NCBI RefSeq assembly: GCF_003355155.1
Contig: NZ_CP031320.1
Span: 854,369 to 918,368, forward strand
Source: Streptomyces armeniacus
GTDB taxonomy: Bacteria > Actinomycetota > Actinomycetes > Streptomycetales > Streptomycetaceae
Reading direction: 5' to 3'
DNA length: 64,000 nucleotides
Shown here in pieces: positions 34,201-40,441 of the stretch. The notes below the pieces were generated by a model. It had not been told where the DNA came from. It saw only the letters and a list, made by a program, of their open reading frames with translations, and made no database searches. Positions within the stretch are counted from its first letter, which is position 1; the number at the start of each line of letters is the position of its first letter. The position numbers were made by a program, and so were the translations under genes.

Positions 34201-34780
34201 GGCGCTCAAGCACGGGCTCGACGTGCTCAGCACCACCCACCGCACGCACCGCCGCCTCGTCGAGGCCGAGGCGCTCAACACCATCGGCACCGTCCTGCTG
34301 CGCCTCGACGACCTGCCCGGGGCGCTGGACCACCACCACCGCGCACGCGAGCTGGCCCGTACGGCGGGCTGCCGCCGCGCGGAGGCCGCGGCCGGGCTGG
34401 GGCTGGCGGCCGTACACCGCAGCCTCGGCGAGCACCGCGAGGCCCTCTCGCACGGCCGGCTGGCGCTGTCCCGCGCGCGGCAGACGGGGCTGGGGCTGGC
34501 GGAGGGCGAGGCGCTGGCCGAACTCGCCGCCGTACACCTGGCGCTCGGCCAGCACCACAAGGCCGCGGAGACCGTCGAACGGGCCCTGCGGCTGCACCGG
34601 GACTCCGGCTACCGGCCTGGTCTGACGCGCGCGCTCGAGACCGCCGCGGAGGTGCACGGCGCTCGCGGGGACGCGGAGGCGGCGGAGCGGCACGCGAGCG
34701 AGAGCGCCGAGCTGTGCGCGCGGATGGGCGTGCCGCGGCAGCCGGGCGCGCGCTTCCCGGCGGAGGCGGAACGGCCGTAG
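31298..34780 (+). CDS. AfsR/SARP-family transcriptional regulator with STAND ATPase and TPR repeats
   Basis: Large regulator of 1160 aa. Order: low-complexity leader (1-42); OmpR-like DNA-binding domain (~43-135, RLLGPVGVRIEGRRVSLGPQ, LADLMWEG, TLRTHVLHLRRVL); BTAD domain (~140-290, LYRSGRQADALAEYRDIHQHLRDNLGLEPG); NB-ARC ATPase (~330-620) with Walker A GMAGVGKTT (K376), LVLLDDAAG Walker B, and GCLPLAVRIIA; winged-helix region; then a sensor of TPR repeats to the end (LGYVLWELGRHDEALRHSN, SLGEHREALSHGRLAL). Such proteins activate antibiotic or morphological genes when an effector or kinase input releases the ATPase. The start is one of two adjacent GTG codons, with a weak ribosome site. No obvious heptamer targets are next to it. 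Confidence 0.95.
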   Translation: MVRDRSGEAAGPGDAARPREIPRQHAGAGAGEYGADQEPLPTIRLLGPVGVRIEGRRVSLGPQQQALLAALALARGRPVSTSRLADLMWEGATPDGVITTLRTHVLHLRRVLEPGRRARSGFKVLVSSGGRSNTSYTLRVADEQVDALRFVRLTEEARRATADADPAAALALLDEALGLWAGPALEGVSGRSFALAEASRLEELRLVTREDRVDALIGLGRYEEVVAELSTLVRDFPLRERLRSQLILALYRSGRQADALAEYRDIHQHLRDNLGLEPGRPLQRLHQQVLNADPVLDPEQPRTAPSGAGAGAVHRPVPRQLPPDVASFTGRGAYLREMDALLPRDAHADGPGPGSAPGAGQTLVISSLSGMAGVGKTTLAVHWAHRVADRFPDGQLHVNLRGHAPEPPMQADEALGQLLRALGVAAEHLPESTDEKAALYRSLLADKRVLVLLDDAAGLEHVRPLLPGSPTCFVVVTSRNDLRGLTAFHDARRVSLALFSEEEALALLSRVIGTDRVREEADAASEVVRLCGCLPLAVRIIAAHLMGDRRRPLAEVVRDLREGDRLGELALEAEPRTAVRTVLDLSYQTLPEDERRLLRLLSLTPGPDVPARAAAALAELPEADTVRLLDRLVSRSLLEMHRTERFHLHELVRLFARERAGEEDAAEAREEAVRRLFTWYSATTESAAAALYGTFYYWYAEKPPEPGASPTAPLAFDSAAAALAWLDAERPVLLACVGHAAEHGPYPFAWQIALTLHGHLMAHGQRADWLRAAHAGLRAAEADEDDYGQAVMCWSLGYVLWELGRHDEALRHSNRADSLYERLDLGVERAGALLGLAASHREQGDLDAAARHARRSLRLYEEGAQPAGSAWALFFLGSVLFDQGRLTAAREEFRRAGEAGRRSQDEHSALLALWGLGATHHALGEFGEALRCLTEVLAADDRLLTTYAAEGALNSLALVYRDSGDPRLALKHGLDVLSTTHRTHRRLVEAEALNTIGTVLLRLDDLPGALDHHHRARELARTAGCRRAEAAAGLGLAAVHRSLGEHREALSHGRLALSRARQTGLGLAEGEALAELAAVHLALGQHHKAAETVERALRLHRDSGYRPGLTRALETAAEVHGARGDAEAAERHASESAELCARMGVPRQPGARFPAEAERP

Positions 34781-34809
34781 CGGCTTCGGCGGGACGAGCG
34801 TACGGGCGC

Positions 34810-35124
34810 TCAACCCAGCGCGCGTACGCCCGCGGTGACCGCCGCCGCCACCAGCACCACCACCGGCACGGGCGCCTTCAGCCGCCACGCCACCAGCGCC
34901 GCGGCGAAGCCCGCGAGCCGGGCGTCGAAGACCATGCCGCGCGAGCCCGCCGAGCCCAGCAGCTGGGTGACCACGAGCACCGCCAGCAGCGCGGGCGTCA
35001 GATACTCCACGAAGCGCGGGAACCACGGCGGCAGTTCGCGGTCCCCCATGACCAGCGAGCCGGCGCCCTTGATCAGGAACGTGCTCACCACCAGGGCGCC
35101 GACGACGATCCACGCCGCGCTCAC
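34810..35124 (-). CDS. azlD: AzlD-type branched-chain amino acid transport subunit
   Basis: Small membrane protein of 104 aa with about four hydrophobic segments, including IVVGALVVSTFLIKGAGSLV, FVEYLTPALLAVLVVTQLL and VPVVVLVAAAVTAGVRAL. Start GTG 35124 overlaps the stop of azlC by 4 bp. Pairing with AzlC forms a two-component exporter of branched-chain amino acids or analogues. The length is standard for AzlD. Confidence 0.92.
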   Translation of the reverse strand: MSAAWIVVGALVVSTFLIKGAGSLVMGDRELPPWFPRFVEYLTPALLAVLVVTQLLGSAGSRGMVFDARLAGFAAALVAWRLKAPVPVVVLVAAAVTAGVRALG

Positions 35125-35828
35125 CGTGCCCTCCAGGTCCACACGGCCGCGAGCACGCAGGCCGCGGCGATGGCGGTGTCCGGCACCGCGACGGCGGTGA
35201 GGACGACGGCGCCGAGACCCGCCGCGGCCGCCGCCGACCGCTTGCGCACGGTGCCCAGATGCGGCGCGAGCAGCAGGAAGAACAGCACCGGGGAGACCGC
35301 GTCCAGGCCGTAGTTGAGGACGTCCACCGCCGTGAACGGCCCGAGCGCGCCCAGCAGCGTGCCCGCCACCCAGCCGAGCCACAGCACCACCCCGGACGAC
35401 AGCAGCCGTACGCGGTCGAAGCGCCCGTCCGCGTCGCTCGCGATCGCCCAGGACTCCTCGATGACCAGCTGGGACTCGACGGCGCGGCGGGCCCTGCCGC
35501 CGCGCAGCGCGGGCAGGATGGCGAAGCCCATCACCAGGTAGCGCAGGTTCAGGAGGGTCCCGGCGACGGCCGCCGCGGCCCAGCCGCCGCCGTTGACGAG
35601 CACGGAGACCGCGGCGAACTGCGACGAGCCCACGAACACCAGCCCCGACATGGACGCCGCCGCGAGCGCGGAGAAGCCCGCGCCCTGCGCCAGCACCCCG
35701 AAGGAGATGCCGAAGGCGAAGATCGCCACCGTGAACGGAACGGCCGCCCTCGCCCCCGCGGTCCACGCCGTACGCCGCCCCGGTGGCGGCCAGCCGTACG
35801 GCACGCCGCCGGACTCGGCAGCGGTCAT
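35121..35828 (-). CDS. azlC: AzlC-family branched-chain amino acid exporter permease
   Basis: Membrane protein of 235 aa: AVPFTVAIFAFGISFGVLAQGAGF, SGLVFVGSSQFAAVSVL, and ESQLVIEESWAIASD match the AzlC/YgaZ family, with five or six helices and the usual length. It is the upstream partner of azlD. It lies 31 bp after an NTF2-like gene on the same strand and may be the tail of the BacA-like/DUF6421 transcription unit; if so it could export the product of that unit. That link is inferred from spacing only. Confidence 0.93.
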   Translation of the reverse strand: MTAAESGGVPYGWPPPGRRTAWTAGARAAVPFTVAIFAFGISFGVLAQGAGFSALAAASMSGLVFVGSSQFAAVSVLVNGGGWAAAAVAGTLLNLRYLVMGFAILPALRGGRARRAVESQLVIEESWAIASDADGRFDRVRLLSSGVVLWLGWVAGTLLGALGPFTAVDVLNYGLDAVSPVLFFLLLAPHLGTVRKRSAAAAAGLGAVVLTAVAVPDTAIAAACVLAAVWTWRAR

Positions 35829-35859
35829 ACGGGCCCGCCCGGCACGCGGACGGCGCCCG

Positions 35860-36294
35860 TCACTGCGCGAACCCCCGCTCGCCGTACGGGAAGCCCTCCA
35901 GCTCGTTGGCGTCGAAGCCGTCGTCGCGCCGGGACGCGTAGTAGATGCGGATCTCGTCGATGAGGCCGTCGTCGTCGAAGCGGTAGACCTCCGCGCCGCG
36001 CAGCACCCGGCCCAGGCCCGGCTTGACCCCCGTCCACTCGCAGACGGCCGTGCGGGTGGCCTCGTCGGCGTAGACGGCGTCGACCACCCAGTACGAGGAG
36101 TTGGCGCGCACGTCGGCGCCCCAGCGCTCCACCACCGGCGGGATGCCGTGGATCGGCCCGGACATGCCCTTCGCGAGGTAGTGCACGACGCGTTCGGAGA
36201 GGCACCGGGCGAACAGCTCGGCGTCGACTTTGTTGCACGCCTCGAAGTACAGCCGTACGGCCGCCTCCAGCGCGTCCCGGTCCATGGGCTTCAC
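35860..36294 (-). CDS. NTF2/SnoaL-like protein of the BacA-DUF6421 gene set
   Basis: Soluble 144-aa protein with the SnoaL/ketosteroid-isomerase fold: LEAAVRLYFEACNKVDAELFARCLSERVVHYLAKG, GIPPVVERWGADVRANSSYWVVDAVY, VCEWTGVKPGLGRVLRGAEVYRFDDDGLIDEIRIYY. GTG 36294 is preceded by GAGGGG. It follows the DUF6421-like gene after 41 bp on the same strand. A lid-type isomerase or cyclase for the product of the BacA-like enzyme is plausible but unproven. Confidence 0.85.
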   Translation of the reverse strand: MKPMDRDALEAAVRLYFEACNKVDAELFARCLSERVVHYLAKGMSGPIHGIPPVVERWGADVRANSSYWVVDAVYADEATRTAVCEWTGVKPGLGRVLRGAEVYRFDDDGLIDEIRIYYASRRDDGFDANELEGFPYGERGFAQ

Positions 36295-36335
36295 GCGTGT
36301 CCCCTCGGGGTCGGTGGTGTGTGGGTGCCCGGCGT

Positions 36336-37622
36336 TCACAGCTCCGCCGGGGCGAAGACGAGCGGGGGAACCGCGTCGAGGCTCTCCCGCGCCCGCAGGA
36401 GGGCGCGCTGCTCGCCGGTGAACGCGTAGCGGTCGCCCTCCTCGCCTTCGGGAAGGTACTCCCGTACGAAGGCCTTCGCCGCCGCCCGGTACTCCGCGGG
36501 CGTGGCGACCTGGGCCTCCATGGCCTCGACGGCCGCGACCAGCTCCCGCAGCCCCGCGAGCACCCGGTCGCGGTGCAGCCGGAACCGGCCGTTCTCGCCG
36601 GTGAGGGCGCCCAGCCCGCGCAGCCAGGAGAACAGGAAGACCCCGGTGCCGGCGTCGAAGTTGCGGACGGCGTGTGCGTCGAGCGGATAGCGGAACATCC
36701 GCTCCAGCAGGATCATGTCGATCTGCTCCTCGGCGTAGGCGACGGCGTCGTCATGGCAGGCGAGCGCTGTCTGGGCGTCGACCTTCAGCTCCTCCAGCAG
36801 GCCGACGAACCAGTTCATCTTGAGCTTGATGTGTCGGTCGAGCGGCCACCGGCCCTGGTGGTGGAAGTAGTCGTGCAGATAACCCCACACGGAGCGGGCC
36901 TGATAGCAGCGCTCCGGGTCCATTCCGGTGGACGCGCGCGGAACGGAGTCCTCCGTGAGAACGGCCCGTGCGGCCGGCACCGCGAAAGTCTCGTGAATCC
37001 TGCGGAACTTGCTGAAGAAGAAGACGGCGTAGGGCTGTTCCGTCACCTTGTCGTGCGCCGCGACATTCTCCGGGAAGAAGACGATGCTGTTGCCGCGCGC
37101 GATTCCGGCGCTGCCCGCGAGCAGCACCGTGGCCTGGCAGTTGTTTTTGGGATGCGGATAACGGTCGGCCAGCGCGGCCAGTTCGGCGGGCTCTTTCCTG
37201 CGGACGAGATAGAATTCCAGCCGTTTTCCGACCGGCGGCGTGCTGTTCGTGGTCAGCACGGGCGCGAGGAACGCCGCCCACGCGCCGTCCGCGGGCGCCC
37301 TCAGCGCGTCACGGGAGCGCGCGAAGTGCGGCGCCGTGTCCAGCCCTTCGGCCAGCCAGCCGTCGATGTCGGCGGTGAGGGCGCCGGCCTGCGCGGTCCG
37401 GCCGTACGCGGTGAACCAGCGCGCGCCCTCGTCTCGTACGGCACGCAGCAGCCGTACGTCCTCGTCCGTCGGCCGTCCGACGGTCCCGTCGTTCTCCTGG
37501 CGGAAGCGGAACGCGTCGACCAGCGGAACGAGCGTACGGCCGAGATGCCGCGCCGTCGGCAGCATGCCGTCCGCGAGCGGGGCCGAGGCGCCGCGGGCCG
37601 CCGTCTCCGGGGCGCCGCTCAC
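36336..37622 (-). CDS. DUF6421-type protein with zincin-like HDxxH...EELxVD pattern
   Basis: Predicted soluble protein of 428 aa. Its conserved block is SIVFFPENVAAHD, then WGYLHDYFHHQGRWPLD, then NWFVGLLEELKVDAQTAL: H250-D-Y-F-H254 and E277-E-x-x-V-D282. This order of two histidines followed ~25 residues later by EE..D recalls gluzincin or dipeptidyl-peptidase-III active sites, so I suspect a metalloenzyme; the aspartate where zincins have glutamate makes catalysis uncertain. A paralogue with the full HExxH is encoded at 49654-50766. The start overlaps the BacA-like gene by 4 bp. The DUF number is from memory; the function of the family is unknown. Confidence 0.78.
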   Translation of the reverse strand: MSGAPETAARGASAPLADGMLPTARHLGRTLVPLVDAFRFRQENDGTVGRPTDEDVRLLRAVRDEGARWFTAYGRTAQAGALTADIDGWLAEGLDTAPHFARSRDALRAPADGAWAAFLAPVLTTNSTPPVGKRLEFYLVRRKEPAELAALADRYPHPKNNCQATVLLAGSAGIARGNSIVFFPENVAAHDKVTEQPYAVFFFSKFRRIHETFAVPAARAVLTEDSVPRASTGMDPERCYQARSVWGYLHDYFHHQGRWPLDRHIKLKMNWFVGLLEELKVDAQTALACHDDAVAYAEEQIDMILLERMFRYPLDAHAVRNFDAGTGVFLFSWLRGLGALTGENGRFRLHRDRVLAGLRELVAAVEAMEAQVATPAEYRAAAKAFVREYLPEGEEGDRYAFTGEQRALLRARESLDAVPPLVFAPAEL

Positions 37623-38200
37623 CGGGCGGGCTCCGTCACCTGATGGACGGTGTACACCATCGGCACGCGGCCGAAGCTGCGGACGACGCGCAGCCCGTGG
37701 GCCCGTGCCGCGACGAGGGTGGTGATGCAGCCCTCGGTCTTCCCGGCGGCGCAGTCGATCGCCGCCTGCGCGTTGCTGTTCACCACGTGCCGCTCGCTGT
37801 CCGGCGGCACGAGGCTGGCCGGCGCCGGATGTGTGGCGACCGTGCGGGGCTTGTCCGGCGCGTGCGGTCCGGCGGCCAGCACCATGTCGTGGGTGGGCGC
37901 CAGAAAGCTGTCGACCATCCGGCAGACGAGGAGATTCTCGAAGACGAGCGTGTGCAGAAACGGATAGACGGCGCAGGCGACCAGGGCGTGTTCACCCGTA
38001 CGGGGAACGGTCTCCAGCGCGGATTCCAGCGACGGGTGCAGCGTCACCGCCCCGTCCCCGGTCAGCCCTTGGCGGTCCAGCCACATATGGGCCGCCGACT
38101 CGAGATTGGTTCCGGTCGGCCCCAGTGTGTGCAGACTGCGGATTGTGCCGACCGTGGAGATTTCCTTGCGTGCCAGTTCGTGTGCCAGTTCCACCGACAT
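37619..38200 (-). CDS. BacA-like prephenate decarboxylase homologue
   Basis: Cytosolic 193-aa protein of the prephenate-dehydratase fold but without an ACT domain. Its two signature blocks line up with Bacillus BacA: TLGPTGTNLESAA (residues 25-37) and THPAPASLV, then NSNAQAAIDCAAGKTEGCITT and the RSFGRVPMVY ending. The length (BacA ~204 aa) also agrees. BacA decarboxylates prephenate without aromatisation, the first step to the epoxycyclohexanone anticapsin in bacilysin. Here it is coupled to a DUF6421-like and an NTF2-like gene, with no bacB-F homologues visible. So a different product is likely if the activity holds. Confidence 0.72.
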   Translation of the reverse strand: MSVELAHELARKEISTVGTIRSLHTLGPTGTNLESAAHMWLDRQGLTGDGAVTLHPSLESALETVPRTGEHALVACAVYPFLHTLVFENLLVCRMVDSFLAPTHDMVLAAGPHAPDKPRTVATHPAPASLVPPDSERHVVNSNAQAAIDCAAGKTEGCITTLVAARAHGLRVVRSFGRVPMVYTVHQVTEPAR

Positions 38201-38358
38201 TTCCCCCTCCGGAATGTCTCCGGCGTGTCAGCGCGGCGTCCCGCCGCGGCACGACTCGCCTGCGGCGGCGATACTAGGCGGCCCGCTCTGTCTCCCACCA
38301 CCGGATTACGGTGCGGGCGGGCACCCGTCCGCAACTTGACTTCTTTTCTCCGGTCGGT

Positions 38359-38374
38359 CGGCTGGGAACAGCCG
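38359..38374 (-). terminator. Small hairpin downstream of the methyltransferase gene
   Basis: CGGCTG and CAGCCG form a perfect 6-bp stem around GGAA, 36 bp past the methyltransferase stop and followed on the minus strand by an A-rich run (GAGAAAAGAAG). It probably ends the methyltransferase transcript before the BacA-like gene promoter. Confidence 0.45.
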
Positions 38375-38409
38375 GATAAGGTTAGTGGACGACAATCTCC
38401 ACCTGGCTT

Positions 38410-39093
38410 TTATTCAGCGGGGGCGGGCAACGGCGGGTCCGCGGCGGCCCGTTCGGCCGTGCCGAGGATGTGGGTGGCGGCCGGCGCGGGGAAGCGCGTC
38501 TCGGGGAAGGCGAACTTCTCCACCCGCGTCACGGTGAACCCGGCCGCGCTGATCGCCGACTGCGTGTCGCGTCCCGTGTGGCAGCCGCCGCACAGCAGCG
38601 GCCAGACCGTGGCGTCCAGGGCGCGCTGCACGCGGCGCATGCCGGGCGAGTCGGCCCGTACGTGCTCGAAGAAGCGCAGCCGGCCGCCGGGCCGCAGAAC
38701 GCGGTGCAGCTCGGCGAGCGCCGCGGCCTGGTCGGCCACCGAGCACAGGGTCAGACACGCGACGGCGGCGTCGAACGAGGCGTCGGCGGCCGGCAGTTGT
38801 TCGGCGCGCCCGTCCACGACCTCCACCTCTGCCGCCACGCCGGCGGTACGGGCCGCCTCCGCGGCGAGCGCCCGCAGCCGCGGCTCCGGCTCGACGGCCA
38901 CGACCCGCGCCACCCCCGGCGGATAGTGCGGGAAGTTCAGGCCGTTGCCCGCGCCGACCTCGATGACCTGCCCGTGCAGGCCCTCCAGCAGGCGCTTGCG
39001 GTGCTCGGCGATGCCCGCCTTGTTCAGGGCGGGGCCCGCGACCTTGGAGTAGAAGCGGGCGAAGACGGGATGGCGGACGGTCGGCGGAGCCAT
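38410..39093 (-). CDS. Class I SAM-dependent methyltransferase
   Basis: Rossmann-fold methyltransferase of 227 aa. I start at ATG 39093 (GAGG upstream). SAM motif I is VIEVGAGNGLNFPHYP, then acidic E in VVAVEPEP, motif II DASFDAAVACLTLCSV, motif III LRPGGRLRFFEHVRAD. It resembles the UbiE/COQ5 or thiopurine-like group of small-molecule methyltransferases. Four cysteines occur (LTLCSV, LLCGGCHTG). Divergent to a MarR gene across 61 bp, so probably under its control. Substrate unknown. Confidence 0.9.
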   Translation of the reverse strand: MAPPTVRHPVFARFYSKVAGPALNKAGIAEHRKRLLEGLHGQVIEVGAGNGLNFPHYPPGVARVVAVEPEPRLRALAAEAARTAGVAAEVEVVDGRAEQLPAADASFDAAVACLTLCSVADQAAALAELHRVLRPGGRLRFFEHVRADSPGMRRVQRALDATVWPLLCGGCHTGRDTQSAISAAGFTVTRVEKFAFPETRFPAPAATHILGTAERAAADPPLPAPAE

Positions 39094-39154
39094 GACGGGC
39101 CTCGGCTTCCTCTGCGGCCGCGGGGCGGTACGCTGATCGTGGAGGTGCTGCACA

Positions 39155-39667
39155 GTGAAGTCACTTCACAATAGTCCGGAATCCGTCCCGCCCGCCAGCA
39201 CCTCGCTGGACCGGCTCTTCGAACTCACCGAGGTGCTCGGCGCGATGATGCGGCGCGGCGTCGCGGAACGCGGCCTCACCACGGCCCGCGCCGGACTGCT
39301 GTGGGTGCTGTTCCACGGGGGCCCGATGACCCAGCGCGCCCTCGCCACGCGACTGCGGGTCACACCGCGCAACGTGACGGGGCTGCTGGACGCCCTGGAG
39401 GCCGACGAGTTGGTCGTACGCGGTCCGCATCCGACCGACCGGCGCGCGCTCCTGGTCTCCCTCACCGAGCGGGGCCGCGCGCTCACGACGGCGCTGCGCG
39501 GCGGGCGGGACGAGCTGGCCGTCGCCCTGTTCGGCGACATACCGGGCCCGCGCCTGGAGGCGTTCCACACGGAACTGGAGACGGTGCTCGAGCGGCTGCG
39601 CGCCGCGGGCGCCACACCCCCGCGGTCACCCTCGGAACCCGCCCGCCCGCACGGCCGGTCGGACTGA
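39155..39667 (+). CDS. MarR-family transcriptional regulator
   Basis: Winged-helix regulator of 170 aa: LDRLFELTEVLGAMMRRGVA dimer helix, MTQRALATRLRVTPRNVTGLLDALEADELV recognition region, wing RGPHPTDRRALLVSLTERGR. The last 20 residues are a proline-rich tail. GTG 39155 is the start. It is divergent from the methyltransferase gene, the usual arrangement for a MarR repressor and its target. Confidence 0.9.
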   Translation: MKSLHNSPESVPPASTSLDRLFELTEVLGAMMRRGVAERGLTTARAGLLWVLFHGGPMTQRALATRLRVTPRNVTGLLDALEADELVVRGPHPTDRRALLVSLTERGRALTTALRGGRDELAVALFGDIPGPRLEAFHTELETVLERLRAAGATPPRSPSEPARPHGRSD

Positions 39668-39710
39668 CCGCGCCGGGGCTCGCACTACGACCCGTCGGTC
39701 TCTGGCCCTC

Positions 39711-40238
39711 TCACGGCGCCTGTCGCGCCGGCCGCAGCCGCCACCGGAGCTCGTCGCCGTGCCGCCGGCCCGTGGCCGTGAACCCGGTGCTGCGGGCAAG
39801 GGCCGAACTGGCGCGGTTGCCCGAATGTATGTCGGCGATCACGGTGTCGACGGACCGGCCCCGTAGCCAGTCGACGAGTCCCCGGACCGTCTCCGTGGCG
39901 ATGCCCTGACCCTGCCAGGGCGCTCCCACCACGTAGGCGAGACGGGCGGTCAGGCCGTCGTCGGAGGGTTCGACGACCGCCTGCACGAAGCCCGTGAGGC
40001 GTTCGGCCGCACGCAGCCGGATGACCCAGTTGCACCATGAGACCGCGGGATCAGAAGGGCCGGCGACCAGCAACTCGTAGCGTGGCAACAGGAATTCCGG
40101 CGTGGGCGGCTCGCCGGGCCAGAACGCGTAGAGGCCCGGGTCCGCCAGCACACCGGACATCTCGTGCGCGTGCTCCGTCCGCAGCGGCGAGAGCACGAGC
40201 CGGTCGGTGTGGATCGGCTCGACGGCGATGCGTCCCAA
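39711..40238 (-). CDS. GNAT-family N-acetyltransferase (RimJ-like)
   Basis: Acetyltransferase of 175 aa from TTG 40238, which has a strong AGGAGGAGAG ribosome site. Signatures: IHTDRLVLSPLRTEHAHEM, TARLAYVVGAPWQGQGIATETVRGLV (acetyl-CoA-binding Q/RxxGxG/A), IADIHSGNRASSALARSTGF. It fits the ribosomal-protein alanine or antibiotic-type acetyltransferase group. It is downstream of lanL-lanA but behind a strong terminator, so it is probably transcribed on its own; an N-acetyl tailoring or self-resistance role for the lanthipeptide is possible but speculative. Confidence 0.9.
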   Translation of the reverse strand: MGRIAVEPIHTDRLVLSPLRTEHAHEMSGVLADPGLYAFWPGEPPTPEFLLPRYELLVAGPSDPAVSWCNWVIRLRAAERLTGFVQAVVEPSDDGLTARLAYVVGAPWQGQGIATETVRGLVDWLRGRSVDTVIADIHSGNRASSALARSTGFTATGRRHGDELRWRLRPARQAP

Positions 40239-40254
40239 CTCTCCTCCTGTGGGG

Positions 40255-40287
40255 CCCGCCCCGCTGAACTGAATTCAGCGGGGCGGG
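40255..40287 (-). terminator. Perfect 14-bp terminator hairpin after the lanthipeptide precursor gene
   Basis: CCCGCCCCGCTGAA (40255-40268) pairs perfectly with TTCAGCGGGGCGGG (40274-40287), loop of 5 bases. It is 11 bp past the precursor stop and just before the acetyltransferase ribosome site. It closes the lanL-lanA transcript. Confidence 0.9.
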
Positions 40288-40298
40288 ACCGGTCGTTG

Positions 40299-40436
40299 TC
40301 AGTAGCGGGTGGTCCAGCACCACTCCGTGCCGATGTTGGTGGTGCCGCCGCAGCAGCATCCCAAGTTGTGCAGACGGTCCGCATCCATCAGCTCGGTGGG
40401 CTGGAGCAGTTGCAGATCACTGATGTCGTTCGACAA
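40299..40436 (-). CDS. lanA: Class IV lanthipeptide precursor peptide (LanA)
   Basis: Short gene directly 3' of lanL. From TTG 40436 it encodes 45 residues; AGAGAGGTGA, six bases upstream, is a near-consensus ribosome site. A GTG at 40445, overlapping the lanL stop by 4 bp, would add 3 residues but leaves no room for a ribosome site. The leader (~1-26) is acidic and Leu-rich (ISDLQLLQPTELMDADRL), with a LQ-Leu-type motif like class III/IV leaders. The core after NLG is GCCCGGTTNIGTEWCWTTRY: Cys 27, 28, 29 and 40, Thr 32, 33, 37, 42 and 43, no serine. Identification rests on position and composition. Confidence 0.85.
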   Translation of the reverse strand: MSNDISDLQLLQPTELMDADRLHNLGCCCGGTTNIGTEWCWTTRY

Positions 40437-40441
40437 GGTGG

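Noticed and set aside
31298..34780. The AfsR-like remnant at 14826-15625 being a duplicate fragment of this regulator
   Set aside because: The BTAD and NB-ARC sequences are clearly different between the two, so it is not a recent partial copy.
31088..35113. 1341-codon minus-strand open frame opposite the AfsR-family regulator
   Set aside because: Composition is Gln/Gly/Arg-rich with no domain, and the plus strand codes a complete multidomain protein there.
17698..40287. Shared CTGAATTCAG wording at the arsR palindrome and in the lan terminator as one regulatory motif
   Set aside because: The second is fully explained by the terminator stem and loop; a 10-bp match is not enough.
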